Positions 23,241 through 31,824 of a DNA stretch of 64,000 nucleotides are shown piece after piece. The DNA comes from Streptomyces sp. ISL-43. GTDB lineage: Bacteria > Actinomycetota > Actinomycetes > Streptomycetales > Streptomycetaceae. The notes beneath the pieces were generated by a model. It was not told the DNA's origin, did no database searches, and saw only the letters and a list, made by a program, of their open reading frames with translations. The translations under genes were made by a program, and so were the position numbers. How positions within the stretch are numbered: the stretch's first letter is position 1; each line of letters opens with the position of its first letter. Location of the stretch: positions 1 to 64,000 of the forward strand of contig NZ_JAGGOT010000037.1 of NCBI RefSeq assembly GCF_018614195.1, given 5' to 3'.

Positions 23241-25880
23241 ATGCGTCGTCTCGCCTGTGTTCTGTCTGCCGTGCTCGCAACAGCCGGCACCGCAATTGCC
23301 ATTCCCGGCACGCCCGCGGTGGCGGGGGCAATGACAGGGCCCTACGTGATCGAAGTCGAGAACATGTCGCTGACCAATTTCGCGACGGACACCGTGAACC
23401 ACACCTGGAACGACACGCCAGTCGACAACGTCACCTATGCCCGGGGCGCGTCAGGACAGACGAGCACCGCCCGAACGACCTTCAGCGGCTCTGACGGAAC
23501 CTACGACCTCATCACGCGCTACAACGGCAAGACCGCAAACGGAGTGACGTACAAGATCTCCGTGAACTCCACCCCCGTGGATTCATGGGCCACGTCCCAG
23601 CGGTACGGCCGTGACTACACCGACCCGATGAGCATCGACACCCGTACGTCGAGCAAAGTAGCGCTCAAGGCCGGTGACATCATCGAGCTGGTCGCCACGT
23701 CCGCCGGCGAGGTGCCGCGCGTCGACAGGATCACGATCCAAAGACACGTGGGGGCGCCAACCAGCACCCTGACCATAAATTCTCCGAACGCGACACTGAA
23801 CGACGGCTTCAAATGGGGCAAGGACCGGGCCCTGGCCATGACGTTCTACCCGGGGAACCCGATGATGGGGCACGAACCCGAGTGGTGGCGCCTCAAGAAT
23901 TCCACGCACACGACGGTGGAACCGGGCTACTGGGGTGCCTACACCAACCGGGAGTCCTACTACAACCGGGACATCGCCCACCAGTCGGACGGCGCGCACG
24001 CGCTCGGCCTGGACGCCGAGACGTTCCACATGGTGAAGACGTTCGCGGCCGATGCCGACGATCCGGGTCAGAACGGCTGGCCACTGTGGGCTCACAGTTC
24101 GTCCGGGGCCATATACTACATCGACGGCACCGGCTTCCGGGAACTGCCGTCGCCGTTCAACCTGATGACCAAGGCGTACAAGCAGTACCAGTGGACCGGC
24201 AACTCGGACTGGATCAACGATCCGGCCCTTTCCGCGTACTACGATTCGACGATGGGCTCGTTCCTGACCAACCACGGGGTGACGTGGAACGACGCGAACC
24301 CGTCCAGCGAGCAGCCGGTTTCGAAGAAGCAGCCCGGAGAGTACACGGCGACGTTCTTCGAGTTCCCGAACGAGAATCTCGTCTCCGCAGGCGATTCGCT
24401 CGGGTACCAGTACCAGTCGATGCTGGCCTATTCGGAAATCCTGAAGGCGAAGGGTGACAACGCCAACGGCGCCAAGTGGGCCGATCGCGCGAAGCGGGTG
24501 CGCGACCACTTCGAGACGAACTGGTGGGACGCGTCGAACAACCGGTACGTCCGGGGCAAGGACGCCGCCGGCACGGGTTACAGCAGTTGGGGGCACGAGG
24601 CCAGCTTCCTGACGATGCTGACCGGGCTCGGCGACCACGGCGCCAGGACCAGCAGCAACCTGGACTACATCGCGGCCAACGATGACGCTCTGAATGTCGA
24701 GGCGACCTCCTACTTGCCGGAGATGTACTACCAGTACAACCGGTCCTCGGAGGGCTGGGCGTGGCTCAAGAAGCTCATGACCGGCAAGGACACCTATCCG
24801 GAGATCTCGTTCCTGGCGGTCAGCAGTGTCATCGACGGCATGATGGGAGTACAGCCGGACGCCCCGAAGGACAAGGTGGCCACCGTCTCCCGGCTGACGT
24901 CCGAGACGCCCTGGGTGGAGATCGACCACCTCAAAGTCGGTGACAACGACCTGAAGCTCAAGCACACCGGTACGACGGGTTCCACGTTGACCAACAACTC
25001 TGGTGGCACCGTCAACTGGGAAGCCCAGTTCTACGGAACCCCCGCCGCGATCACCGTGAACGGCACGGCGTACACACCGCAGACCAAGTCGCTGTACGGC
25101 AAGACCGTGTCCTACGTGACCGTACCGGTGGCCGGCGGTGCAACCGTGACCGCGAGCGCCGGGACCGCAGGAGGCGACACCGCGGCCCCCACCGCGCCGA
25201 CCAACCTCGCATCGAGCAATGCGACGTCGAACAGCGTGGACCTGAAGTGGACGGCGTCGACCGACAACGTCGGCGTGACCGGCTACAACATCTACCGAGG
25301 TACCACGCTCGTCGGCTCGTCAACGGGTACGAGCTTCACCGCGACGGGGCTGTCGGCCTCGACGCCGTACACGTTCACGGTGAAGGCGGTTGACGCCGCC
25401 GAGAACGTCTCCGGGGCCAGCAACGCCGTCGACGTCACCACCGCCACCAGCGGAAACGGACAGACGGTCGATCTGAGCGATCTCACCTGGAGCAACGCCA
25501 GAAGCGACTCGGGCACCGTTCAGAAGAACAAGAGCGTCGATTCGAACCCGATCAAGCTGAACGGCACCGCGTACGCCAAGGGCATCGGTACGCACGCCAA
25601 CAGCACGATCACTTACTCCCTGAACGGTGGCTACGCACGGTTCCAGTCGGACGTCGGTGTCGATGACGAGGTCGGGGCGAACGCGACGGTCAAGTTCGAG
25701 GTCTGGGGCGACGGCGTCAAGCTGTACGAGAGCCCGGCGGCGATGACGCCGTCGAGCGCGACCCAGTCCATCGACGTCAGCATCGCCGGCGTGAACTCGC
25801 TGGTACTGAAGGTGACGGACGCGGGCGACGGCATCAACAGCGACCACGCCGACTGGGCCGGGGCCAAACTGGTGCGGTAA
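23241..25880 (+). CDS. Large modular secreted glycan-active protein (CBM, alpha/alpha-type domain, FN3, NPCBM)
   Basis: An 879-residue exported protein. Signal peptide residues 1-29 (VLSAVLATAGTAIAIPGTPA). Residues 32-170: CBM6/35-like domain (YVIEVENMS, YDLITRYNGKT, RVDRITIQR). Residues about 195-560: aromatic, helix-rich domain with WWDASNNRYVRGKD and TSYLPEMYYQYN, resembling (alpha/alpha)6 glycoside hydrolases or lyases, but I cannot assign a GH family. Residues about 645-738: fibronectin type III (APTAPTNLASSN, GYNIYRGTTLVG). Residues 745-879: NPCBM domain (AYAKGIGTHANSTITYSLNG, HADWAGAKL). Likely acts on extracellular polysaccharide. AAAGGA precedes the ATG; a strong terminator follows. 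Confidence 0.85.
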   Translation: MRRLACVLSAVLATAGTAIAIPGTPAVAGAMTGPYVIEVENMSLTNFATDTVNHTWNDTPVDNVTYARGASGQTSTARTTFSGSDGTYDLITRYNGKTANGVTYKISVNSTPVDSWATSQRYGRDYTDPMSIDTRTSSKVALKAGDIIELVATSAGEVPRVDRITIQRHVGAPTSTLTINSPNATLNDGFKWGKDRALAMTFYPGNPMMGHEPEWWRLKNSTHTTVEPGYWGAYTNRESYYNRDIAHQSDGAHALGLDAETFHMVKTFAADADDPGQNGWPLWAHSSSGAIYYIDGTGFRELPSPFNLMTKAYKQYQWTGNSDWINDPALSAYYDSTMGSFLTNHGVTWNDANPSSEQPVSKKQPGEYTATFFEFPNENLVSAGDSLGYQYQSMLAYSEILKAKGDNANGAKWADRAKRVRDHFETNWWDASNNRYVRGKDAAGTGYSSWGHEASFLTMLTGLGDHGARTSSNLDYIAANDDALNVEATSYLPEMYYQYNRSSEGWAWLKKLMTGKDTYPEISFLAVSSVIDGMMGVQPDAPKDKVATVSRLTSETPWVEIDHLKVGDNDLKLKHTGTTGSTLTNNSGGTVNWEAQFYGTPAAITVNGTAYTPQTKSLYGKTVSYVTVPVAGGATVTASAGTAGGDTAAPTAPTNLASSNATSNSVDLKWTASTDNVGVTGYNIYRGTTLVGSSTGTSFTATGLSASTPYTFTVKAVDAAENVSGASNAVDVTTATSGNGQTVDLSDLTWSNARSDSGTVQKNKSVDSNPIKLNGTAYAKGIGTHANSTITYSLNGGYARFQSDVGVDDEVGANATVKFEVWGDGVKLYESPAAMTPSSATQSIDVSIAGVNSLVLKVTDAGDGINSDHADWAGAKLVR

Positions 25881-25890
25881 CACCGATCCC

Positions 25891-25928
25891 CAAGCCGGCG
25901 GGAGCCCTCCCGGCGACCCGCCGGCTTG
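25891..25928 (+). terminator. Terminator of the modular glycan-active protein gene
   Basis: CAAGCCGGCGGG (25891-25902) pairs perfectly with CCCGCCGGCTTG (25917-25928), 12 bp, starting 10 nt after the stop codon. Confidence 0.8.
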
Positions 25929-25962
25929 TGGCCCGGGCACCCGCACCCTGCCCACCCGTGGC

Positions 25963-25990
25963 GGGGCCGCGTCCTGACGGGCGCGGCCCC
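25963..25990. terminator. Second hairpin after the glycan-active protein gene
   Basis: GGGGCCGCG (25963-25971) pairs with CGCGGCCCC (25982-25990) and is followed by GTCGTTCTCTCC. It may back up the first terminator or serve an unseen minus-strand transcript. Confidence 0.5.
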
Positions 25991-26451
25991 GTCGTTCTCT
26001 CCTCGACCTTTCGTGAGTCGTCGATTTCTTCGGCGGGCCGTTTCGGGTCTTCGGGCCGGCAGTCCGACTGGCGGGGCTTCCGTCGGATTCGTCTGCGCCG
26101 CGGGACCGTACAAGGAACTGCTGGTGGGCCGGAACGGCCGCTCCGGGGCACCGCCGTGCGCGGAGCCCCGGGGTCGCATCGTCACCTGGCGCGAAGATCG
26201 ACGCCGCCGCCGGCCCTTGCCCACGCCGCGGTGCCGTTCGCGCTCGCCCGGATCGCCTCGGCGTTCGACGTCGGCCGGCCGGTGCTCGTGGACCGGAAGC
26301 TCAGCGCCATCGGCCCCACCCCGAGGAACCGCGTGCCGGCGGACGCGCCTTCGCGTGGACGGAGCAACCTTCGGCGCGAGCGCTTGGAATGCGCCGGCTG
26401 TGCGGACTGCGCTCAACGCACCTGCCGCTGCCTGGAATTCCCCCCTCGTCT
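25991..26451. other. Intergenic region, possible decayed sequence
   Basis: About 460 bp between convergent genes. A plus-strand reading around 26190-26350 (ALAHAAVPFALARIASAFDV then GRPVLVDRKLSAIG) is protein-like for about 50 residues but has no start and no recognised family. Confidence 0.3.
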
Positions 26452-27132
26452 TCAGCCCTTGAAGCGCTGGCACAGGTTGAGGAACAGGTCCAAGTTCGCG
26501 ATGTTATGCATTCCCACACTGTCCACGGTCGTACGCTTGAGGGACCCGTTGAAGATCAGGGTGCCGCTGTACGAGGAGATGTCAGTGATCTCCGACCAGG
26601 CAGCCGCGTGCTTCCTGCCCGCCAGGCCGCGCCGGTCGACCTTGTCGGGGCCGAAGTCCACCGTCTCGCCGCGTTCGATACGCGCGAGGACCTTCGGCAA
26701 CTGCACGCGGGTGACGGCGTTTTGAATGTGCTCCCCCCAGGCATTGGGCCAGAGGAACAGCGCGCCCTGCACCACCGAAGTGATACCGAGGGCCTGCCTG
26801 TCCTCCTTCAGGAAGACCCGAGTGCCAGGGCCGATGTTCACGGCGGCGCCGCTCGGGTCGAGGAGGGTGTACCGGGCGTCCCACGGGGCGCCGTTGCGGG
26901 TGCTCAAGTACCGCAGGACCCGCATCGTCTCCCAGTCGTGCGCGGCCTCGAAGCCCTCGGGGCCCGTCACGACCGCACCTCCGGCGTATATGTAGAGCCG
27001 CGAGGCGTTGTGCTTGCCGAACATCCGGCTCTGTTTCATCCGGAACGTGCGGAGCCAGTCCCCGAGACCGCGCCCAGCGGCGAGTTCGGCGGCAGACGCG
27101 GTCGGCTGTTCGTAGGTGTCCTTCTCGTCCAT
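26452..27132 (-). CDS. DUF6585-like protein
   Basis: A 226-residue soluble protein. It contains RLYIYAGGAVVTGPEGFEAA, then HDWETMRVLRYLS and later GETVDFGPDKVDRRGL and LKRTTVDSVGMHNIANLDLF, with the strand-rich, PH-domain-like character of DUF6585/YcxB-like proteins. These are found across Streptomyces with no known activity. I start it at ATG 27132 (MDEKDTYEQP); CAGGGGGC is just upstream. The frame also opens at 27177 with a less likely start. Confidence 0.65.
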   Translation of the reverse strand: MDEKDTYEQPTASAAELAAGRGLGDWLRTFRMKQSRMFGKHNASRLYIYAGGAVVTGPEGFEAAHDWETMRVLRYLSTRNGAPWDARYTLLDPSGAAVNIGPGTRVFLKEDRQALGITSVVQGALFLWPNAWGEHIQNAVTRVQLPKVLARIERGETVDFGPDKVDRRGLAGRKHAAAWSEITDISSYSGTLIFNGSLKRTTVDSVGMHNIANLDLFLNLCQRFKG

Positions 27133-27246
27133 GTGGCCCCCTGAAGTCCGAAGTTGACGATAAGTCAGGGTAGTCATGTTGCCATGGAGACGGGCGTGGA
27201 CCCCGAGATGGATCCCGGATCACGTGGGCGTTGCCTCAGCATGCGA

Positions 27247-27286
27247 AGGGGCCGGGCCGCACCTCTCGGGGTGCGGCCCGGCCCCT
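27247..27286 (-). terminator. Strong terminator downstream of the 27.3-27.7 kb gene
   Basis: A perfect 17-bp stem: AGGGGCCGGGCCGCACC (27247-27263) with GGTGCGGCCCGGCCCCT (27270-27286), loop TCTCGG. It begins 48 nt after the minus-strand stop at 27335 and insulates the DUF6585-like gene. Confidence 0.8.
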
Positions 27287-27334
27287 CGCCCTCCTCGCCT
27301 TCGGATGGTCCAACCGGGCAGCTCGCGCCGTCCG

Positions 27335-27715
27335 TTACCCGTCCAGGTGGGTCGCGATCCGCGCGGCCTCGTCAACGTCCAGCGGGTAAGGGGTTCCGTG
27401 CAACATTCCGCCGGTGACGACGGCGGGACCGGTGACGGTGACTGGTGACGAGCCGTGCTCGGCGGCGAGCCGGCTCGCCGCAGGGTTGGGCGTGCCGGGG
27501 CGCGCCCGACCGGGTTCGTCCTCGGCGTACCAGAGAGTCAGATCGTCGCTGAGCTTGGTCGACCGTATGTGCTCGGATCCGAGCAGGCGGCTCACCTCCT
27601 GCACCAGGTCCATCCCGAAGGAGGATGTCGGCACGTGCTTTACGCGGCTGTCCTTCACAAGCAGCATTCTGTGTGTCCCCTTGCTGCTTGCCTTGCGGCG
27701 GCTGAAGAGTCCCAT
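27335..27715 (-). CDS. Hypothetical protein
   Basis: A 126-residue protein starting MGLFSRRKASSKGTHRMLLV, a basic N-terminus followed by mixed alpha/beta sequence (SSFGMDLVQEVSRLLGSEHI, LSDDLTLWYAEDEPG) and ending with a segment VVTGGMLHGTPYPLDVDEAA like those in small DUF3846-type proteins. No active-site motif. A strong terminator follows, which supports expression as a single gene. Function unknown. Confidence 0.6.
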   Translation of the reverse strand: MGLFSRRKASSKGTHRMLLVKDSRVKHVPTSSFGMDLVQEVSRLLGSEHIRSTKLSDDLTLWYAEDEPGRARPGTPNPAASRLAAEHGSSPVTVTGPAVVTGGMLHGTPYPLDVDEAARIATHLDG

Positions 27716-27797
27716 CCGGCGATGCTAAAGGCGCGACCCAGCCGTTCGTAAGAAGCCGTGTCAGTCCTCTCCCAGCCGGCCACCTCCATTCGCCGGT

Positions 27798-28514
27798 TCA
27801 TCTGGCGGGACGCTTCGTGCCGTCGGCAGACGTTCGCCGAGCAGGTTGGGGGCTGCGCCGCCACGCGTGGCTTCGCCAGGGCGGGGCGTCCAGGGGGATG
27901 TCGTTGCGCACGTAGCAGTCGTCGCAACCGGCCTCCTGCACCCAGACGTACCCACGGTTTTCGAGGAAGGCCCTGATCTCGGACCGGACCGGCAGCCAGT
28001 TGTGCTCGACGGTCAGTACGCGGAAGGAGTACACGTCGAAGGGAAAGCTCCGCAGGAGGGCCAGTTCCGACCCTTCGGTGTCCAGACTCCAGTAGTCGAT
28101 CACGGCGGGCGCCCGGTACTGGTCGAGGACCGAGCGGATCGTGCGCGCGGTCTTGGGGACCGTGGGGAGCCCTGCGCCGTCCGCGACTCGGAGGCGGCGC
28201 CTGGCGAGGCGGAGGAGGGACGGGTCGTATTCCTGGACGATGCCCCCGATCGTGTCGGCCTCCAGGAAGTCGATGCTTCCCTCCCGGTCGTACAGGCAGC
28301 AGTCCAGGCAGGCGCACCGGCGGTTCCTCACGAGCCGGTCGTACAGTTCCGCGTTCGGTTCGACGCAGATTCCGGACCAGCCGAAGGACGTCTCCAGGAG
28401 GCGGGTGTTGCTCGCCTGCACACCGTCCGATGCGCCGGAGTCGAGGAAGAATCCGTTCCGCATGCCCCGGAGGCGTTCAACGACGAATCGGTCCTGCCCG
28501 TACTGGGAGGTCAC
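27798..28514 (-). CDS. FkbM-family methyltransferase
   Basis: A 238-residue SAM-dependent methyltransferase. The N-terminus SQYGQDRFVVERLRGMRNGF then FLDSGASDGVQASNTRLLE is the SAM-binding region (motif I), followed by ICVEPNAELYDRLVRNRRC and YWSLDTEGSELALLRSFPF, the FkbM D-x-E-G-x-E motif. FkbM enzymes O-methylate small molecules and peptides. Its GTG start at 28514 overlaps the stop of the oxygenase gene by 4 nt (GTGA), so the two are translationally coupled. The three cysteines in RRCACLDCCLYD are unusual and might bind metal. Likely part of a tailoring operon with the three genes upstream. Confidence 0.85.
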   Translation of the reverse strand: MTSQYGQDRFVVERLRGMRNGFFLDSGASDGVQASNTRLLETSFGWSGICVEPNAELYDRLVRNRRCACLDCCLYDREGSIDFLEADTIGGIVQEYDPSLLRLARRRLRVADGAGLPTVPKTARTIRSVLDQYRAPAVIDYWSLDTEGSELALLRSFPFDVYSFRVLTVEHNWLPVRSEIRAFLENRGYVWVQEAGCDDCYVRNDIPLDAPPWRSHAWRRSPQPARRTSADGTKRPAR

Positions 28515-30001
28515 GGCCGGATGCCGCGGTGGCGGGTGAAGACCGGGGAGCGCCAGGCGGCGGACGGCCTTCCCGCACCCGGAGAAGCATGTGCGACGTC
28601 CCGATGGAGGTCGTCGTCGGCCCGCTCGCCGTAGAGCATGGTGATGTTGACGCGCCGGTTCGTGAACCCCGGACGGAAATGCAGGCCGTCCGTGCCGTGG
28701 AAGAGGTCGGAGTTGAACAGGATCGCCCGGTTCTGGCGGTAGGGGATCCTGAACGGCTTGGCGTGCTGCTGCCGCAGGTAGGGCTCGATCACCTCCCGGC
28801 GACTGTTGTAGGTGGCGAAGTCCCAGTCGGGCGGGGCGTCGACCCCGTACACGACGAGGCCACCGCTCTCGGTGTCGAGGTTGGCGTCGGTCGGGGTGAT
28901 CCAGAAGTTGAGGTTGACGGCGGCGAAGTCCGCGTGCGTGTTGGAGTCGGCCGGGAAGTCGTTCTCGTTCTTGAACGCCCACAGCTGACGCAGCGGGTGG
29001 CGCTTGCCGATCACACGGGGCAGGGCGTCCCTGACTTCTTCGGCGATCTGGAGGAGGAGCGGGCAGGTGAACCCGTCGCGGAAGAAGGCGCCGAGGCGCC
29101 CGTGCGCGTAGCGGTTCCCCGTCCAGACCGTGGACTCGAGGCAGAACGACCGGAGGCTCTCGAGCGCCTCGGGCGACAGGAAGTCGTCGATGACGACCAC
29201 GCCCGGCGGCTGGTCGATGTACCGGCTCTCCACCTCGACGGGGTCCCAGGCGTCCGACAGCGCCCGCGGGAGGCGCGGGGTGTCCCGTACGTGGACGATA
29301 CGGCCGTAGACATGGCCGATGGTGCGCTGCGCGATGGCGTCCATCGGCACCGGTCCGTGCTCCCCCGCCGACTCGAGACGGGAGATCGTCTCCTGGTACG
29401 CCGTGATGACGGAGGTGAACTCCTCACCGAGGAGAGCCCGCTGCTGCAGGTGCCGGAACTGCTCGATGTCATGGCGCAGTTTGGGAATCGTGAGACGGAT
29501 CTCCGGGGCGGCGGTCCGGGGCGGCGGCGAGGACCGCGGGTACCACTCGCTGCCGAGGCGGACCGCGGCGTGGATGCGCGCGTACTCGCCGGCGTCCGGG
29601 AGGTTGTGGGCCAGCAGCGCGAGCCATGACTGGCGGTCCAGCCAAGCGACGTCTTCGGCGTCGGGCGAGTGGTCGGTGCACCAGAGGCCGATGCACTCGT
29701 CGCTCCGGCCGAGCCGGACAAGGCACGTGGTGAGGTTGTGGCGGGCGGCCCGCAGCCGGGGGTCGAGGCGCAGCGCTTCCCGGTAGCACGTGACCGCGCC
29801 CTCGGGATCGCCCTGCTCCTGGCGCACGCAGCCGAGGTTGTTGTGCGCGGACGGATCGTCGGGGGCGATCCCGACGATCTTGAGGTAGCCGAGGTACGCC
29901 TCGTCCAGCCTGCCAGACCGGAAGAGTTCGTTCGCCCGCGCGAGCAAGTCGGCGGAGAGGTGGGGGCGGCTCGTGTCAGCGACGACCGACAGGGGCTCCA
30001 T
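28511..30001 (-). CDS. TPR-containing 2-oxoglutarate/Fe(II)-dependent oxygenase
   Basis: A 496-residue protein. Residues about 15-110 hold tetratricopeptide repeats (ANELFRSGRLDEAYLGYLKI, NNLGCVRQEQGDPEGAVTCY). The C-terminal half is a 2OG-Fe(II) oxygenase: VVVIDDFLSPEALESLRSFC, then the iron-ligand candidate H-x-D in NTHADFAAVNLNFWITPTDA, and the distal His/Arg region ILFNSDLFHGTDGLHFRPGF. Enzymes of this shape hydroxylate protein or peptide side chains or small metabolites. It directly follows (1 nt apart) the repeat protein gene and is coupled to the FkbM gene, so the repeat protein is a candidate substrate. Confidence 0.8.
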   Translation of the reverse strand: MEPLSVVADTSRPHLSADLLARANELFRSGRLDEAYLGYLKIVGIAPDDPSAHNNLGCVRQEQGDPEGAVTCYREALRLDPRLRAARHNLTTCLVRLGRSDECIGLWCTDHSPDAEDVAWLDRQSWLALLAHNLPDAGEYARIHAAVRLGSEWYPRSSPPPRTAAPEIRLTIPKLRHDIEQFRHLQQRALLGEEFTSVITAYQETISRLESAGEHGPVPMDAIAQRTIGHVYGRIVHVRDTPRLPRALSDAWDPVEVESRYIDQPPGVVVIDDFLSPEALESLRSFCLESTVWTGNRYAHGRLGAFFRDGFTCPLLLQIAEEVRDALPRVIGKRHPLRQLWAFKNENDFPADSNTHADFAAVNLNFWITPTDANLDTESGGLVVYGVDAPPDWDFATYNSRREVIEPYLRQQHAKPFRIPYRQNRAILFNSDLFHGTDGLHFRPGFTNRRVNITMLYGERADDDLHRDVAHASPGAGRPSAAWRSPVFTRHRGIRP

Positions 30002-30706
30002 TCACTGGCCCCCGACGCTGTCCAGCAGCCCGCGGTCGCGTAGCCGGCCCGCGTACTCCACGAGCGCCTCCACGGCGGGAACGAACTGGTCGGAGAAGAG
30101 CCGCGGCCCGGTGCTCACCTGCGTGCCGCTCACTTCCGTACCGAACTGCGTACCCGTACTCACCTCCGTACCGGAGATCACCGCGGCACCCGTGCTCATG
30201 TGCGTACCGCTCACTTCCGTACCGAACTGCGTACCCGTACTCACCTCCGTACCGGAGATCGGTCCGCCGTCGAACAGCCCGCTCTCGTTGAGGATCTGCA
30301 GCAGAGACCCGTCGGCAACGGGCATGGCCTCCTCTTCCAAGGAGAGCCTCAGGAGGGCGAAGACGACATGGGCCGCCTGCTTCTCGGTCACGGCCCGCCC
30401 GAAGTCCGTCATGAACTGTGCACGGGAGACCGGGGTCTCACGGTACGTCAGCGCATAGCTCCGCACCCAGAGGAGCACGTCCGTGGTGGCCGCCACCGCA
30501 TAGACGAGCTGGTTGAGCGCGGAGGCCCGCTGCGGCGAGAGCCTGCTGCCGTCGACGTACTCGGACAGGATCTGCGCCGGATCGGTGACGAACTGCTCCC
30601 GCAGCAGAAGGTCCGTCGACATCGCCCTGAACAGGGCATTCACTCGCCGGCCGACGGCAGCCGTGCGGAGCGGGTCCATTCTGTCGAGATCTGCACCGAC
30701 GCCCAT
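30002..30706 (-). CDS. Repeat-containing protein, candidate modification substrate
   Basis: A 234-residue protein; ATG 30706 has GAGGGG 6 nt upstream. Residues 1-145 are helical (VNALFRAMSTDLLLREQFVT then DPAQILSEYVDG), with the 'LLxxxFxxDPxxxL' flavour of Nif11/leader-like regions. Residues about 147-200 contain two 27-residue repeats, each ISGTEVSTGTQFGTEVSGT followed by a variable (H/Q)(M/V)STG-xxx. A helical C-terminus (FSDQFVPAVEALVEYAGRLR) follows. The repeats are rich in Thr, Ser and Gly. The downstream oxygenase and methyltransferase make this a plausible protein/peptide substrate, though a structural role is equally possible. No database family recognised. Confidence 0.6.
   Translation of the reverse strand: MGVGADLDRMDPLRTAAVGRRVNALFRAMSTDLLLREQFVTDPAQILSEYVDGSRLSPQRASALNQLVYAVAATTDVLLWVRSYALTYRETPVSRAQFMTDFGRAVTEKQAAHVVFALLRLSLEEEAMPVADGSLLQILNESGLFDGGPISGTEVSTGTQFGTEVSGTHMSTGAAVISGTEVSTGTQFGTEVSGTQVSTGPRLFSDQFVPAVEALVEYAGRLRDRGLLDSVGGQ
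30101..30261. repeat. Tandem duplication, 81-bp period, inside the repeat-protein gene
   Basis: Two copies about 80 bp long; 52 bp are identical (30128-30179 and 30209-30260). The period of 81 bp equals 27 codons and preserves the frame. Near-identity at third codon positions indicates a recent duplication or gene conversion rather than ancient repeats. Confidence 0.9.
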
Positions 30707-30910
30707 GTGACACCCCTCAGGTCCGGGAAACCGTGGCCGTCGTCCACGGAAGCGCACGGGAGTGCGGAGATCCGGGACCGCCTCCGGTGACACGCCCTGC
30801 CCCACCCGATTGCCGGACGACCGGAATCTGCCCGCTCACCTCCTTCTGGTCCGGCGCCCCCCGTCCGGGCGGATTCCAGAGGCCGGGCCGCCGGGATGTC
30901 CGGTGGGGTG

Positions 30911-31642
30911 TCAGGCGCGGCAGCGCAGCATCTCCAGCGGGGGGTTGGCGTGGAAGTCCGCCCAGAAGTCCGCACCGAACGCGCGCACGCCGGCCTCCGA
31001 CACTTCCACCGGGACCCAGGTGATCTCGCTGAATCCGGCCGCCTTCAGGCAATCCTCGTAGACCTCGCGGCGCGGGCGGTTGGCGATGAACGAGACCGGC
31101 GGGTCGAGCAGCGCCGTGATCCGGACTCGCGGTCCGGTCTCGACCTCCTCGCCGGTGAGCTCGCTGCGGAAGCCGTACTTGTCCGGGGACGGCCCGTCGA
31201 AGCGGAAGTCGGGCGACTGGTTGAGCACGAAGAACTCGCCGCCGGGATTCAGGCTCCGGTGCGCGTTGCCGCACATCCGCTCCGTGGTGGCGATGTCCTG
31301 CGCGTAGCTGAGCAGCTGGACCGCCAGGCCGACGTCGAAGCGATGCTCGAGGGGCCGCAGTTCGGACACGTCGCCCACCTCGTAGCGCACGCCCAGCGGA
31401 TTGCGCTCCTCCAACTGCTGTGCCACGGCGACCATTTCACCGGAGATGTCGATTCCGAGCACGTCCCCCGCGCCGCGTCGCTTGAACTCCCTGCTGTAGA
31501 AGCCGGTGCCGGAGGCCAGGTCGAGGACCGACCTGCCGCGGACGTCCCCGACCATGGCCAGGAAGCCGGGCACCACCGCGTACTGCTCCAGCGGCAGGGC
31601 CTTGAACCCCTCGTATGCCTCACCGATCTCGTCGCTCGGCAC
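30911..31642 (-). CDS. Class I SAM-dependent methyltransferase
   Basis: About 243 residues from GTG 31642. The Rossmann motif I is RSVLDLASGTGFYSREFKRR, motif II LGIDISGEMVAVAQQLE, and post-motif regions include YEVGDVSELRPLEHRFDVGL and LNPGGEFFVLNQSPDFRF. The first conserved segment is DEIGEAYEGFKALPLEQYAV, as in ubiquinone/menaquinone-type and secondary-metabolite methyltransferases. The true start is uncertain: the frame is open to 31816 but the extra N-terminus (MPVPSGAHRG, ATG 31714) is low-complexity. It is 204 bp upstream of the repeat-protein gene on the same strand and probably belongs to that cluster. Confidence 0.8.
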   Translation of the reverse strand: MPSDEIGEAYEGFKALPLEQYAVVPGFLAMVGDVRGRSVLDLASGTGFYSREFKRRGAGDVLGIDISGEMVAVAQQLEERNPLGVRYEVGDVSELRPLEHRFDVGLAVQLLSYAQDIATTERMCGNAHRSLNPGGEFFVLNQSPDFRFDGPSPDKYGFRSELTGEEVETGPRVRITALLDPPVSFIANRPRREVYEDCLKAAGFSEITWVPVEVSEAGVRAFGADFWADFHANPPLEMLRCRA

Positions 31643-31737
31643 CGACGGCCGGCACCGGATCGCGCGCCGGCCGTTCGCCGTGTGCCCCCGGTGCGCACCG
31701 GAGGGTACGGGCATCTTGACGCAGCCGTACCCTGCAC

Positions 31738-31748
31738 CTTGAATCAAG
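31738..31748. promoter_or_regulatory. Small palindrome in the divergent region before the methyltransferase
   Basis: CTTGAATCAAG is a perfect 11-bp palindrome in a locally lower-GC segment between the divergent methyltransferase and GH16 genes. A promoter or operator role is only suggested by position. Confidence 0.25.
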
Positions 31749-31824
31749 TACTGAACAAAGGTGCCCGGACGGCCCGCTTCCGCGTTCATTCGCTGACAGC
31801 TGGTTGTCATGGGCACGTCTCCAC

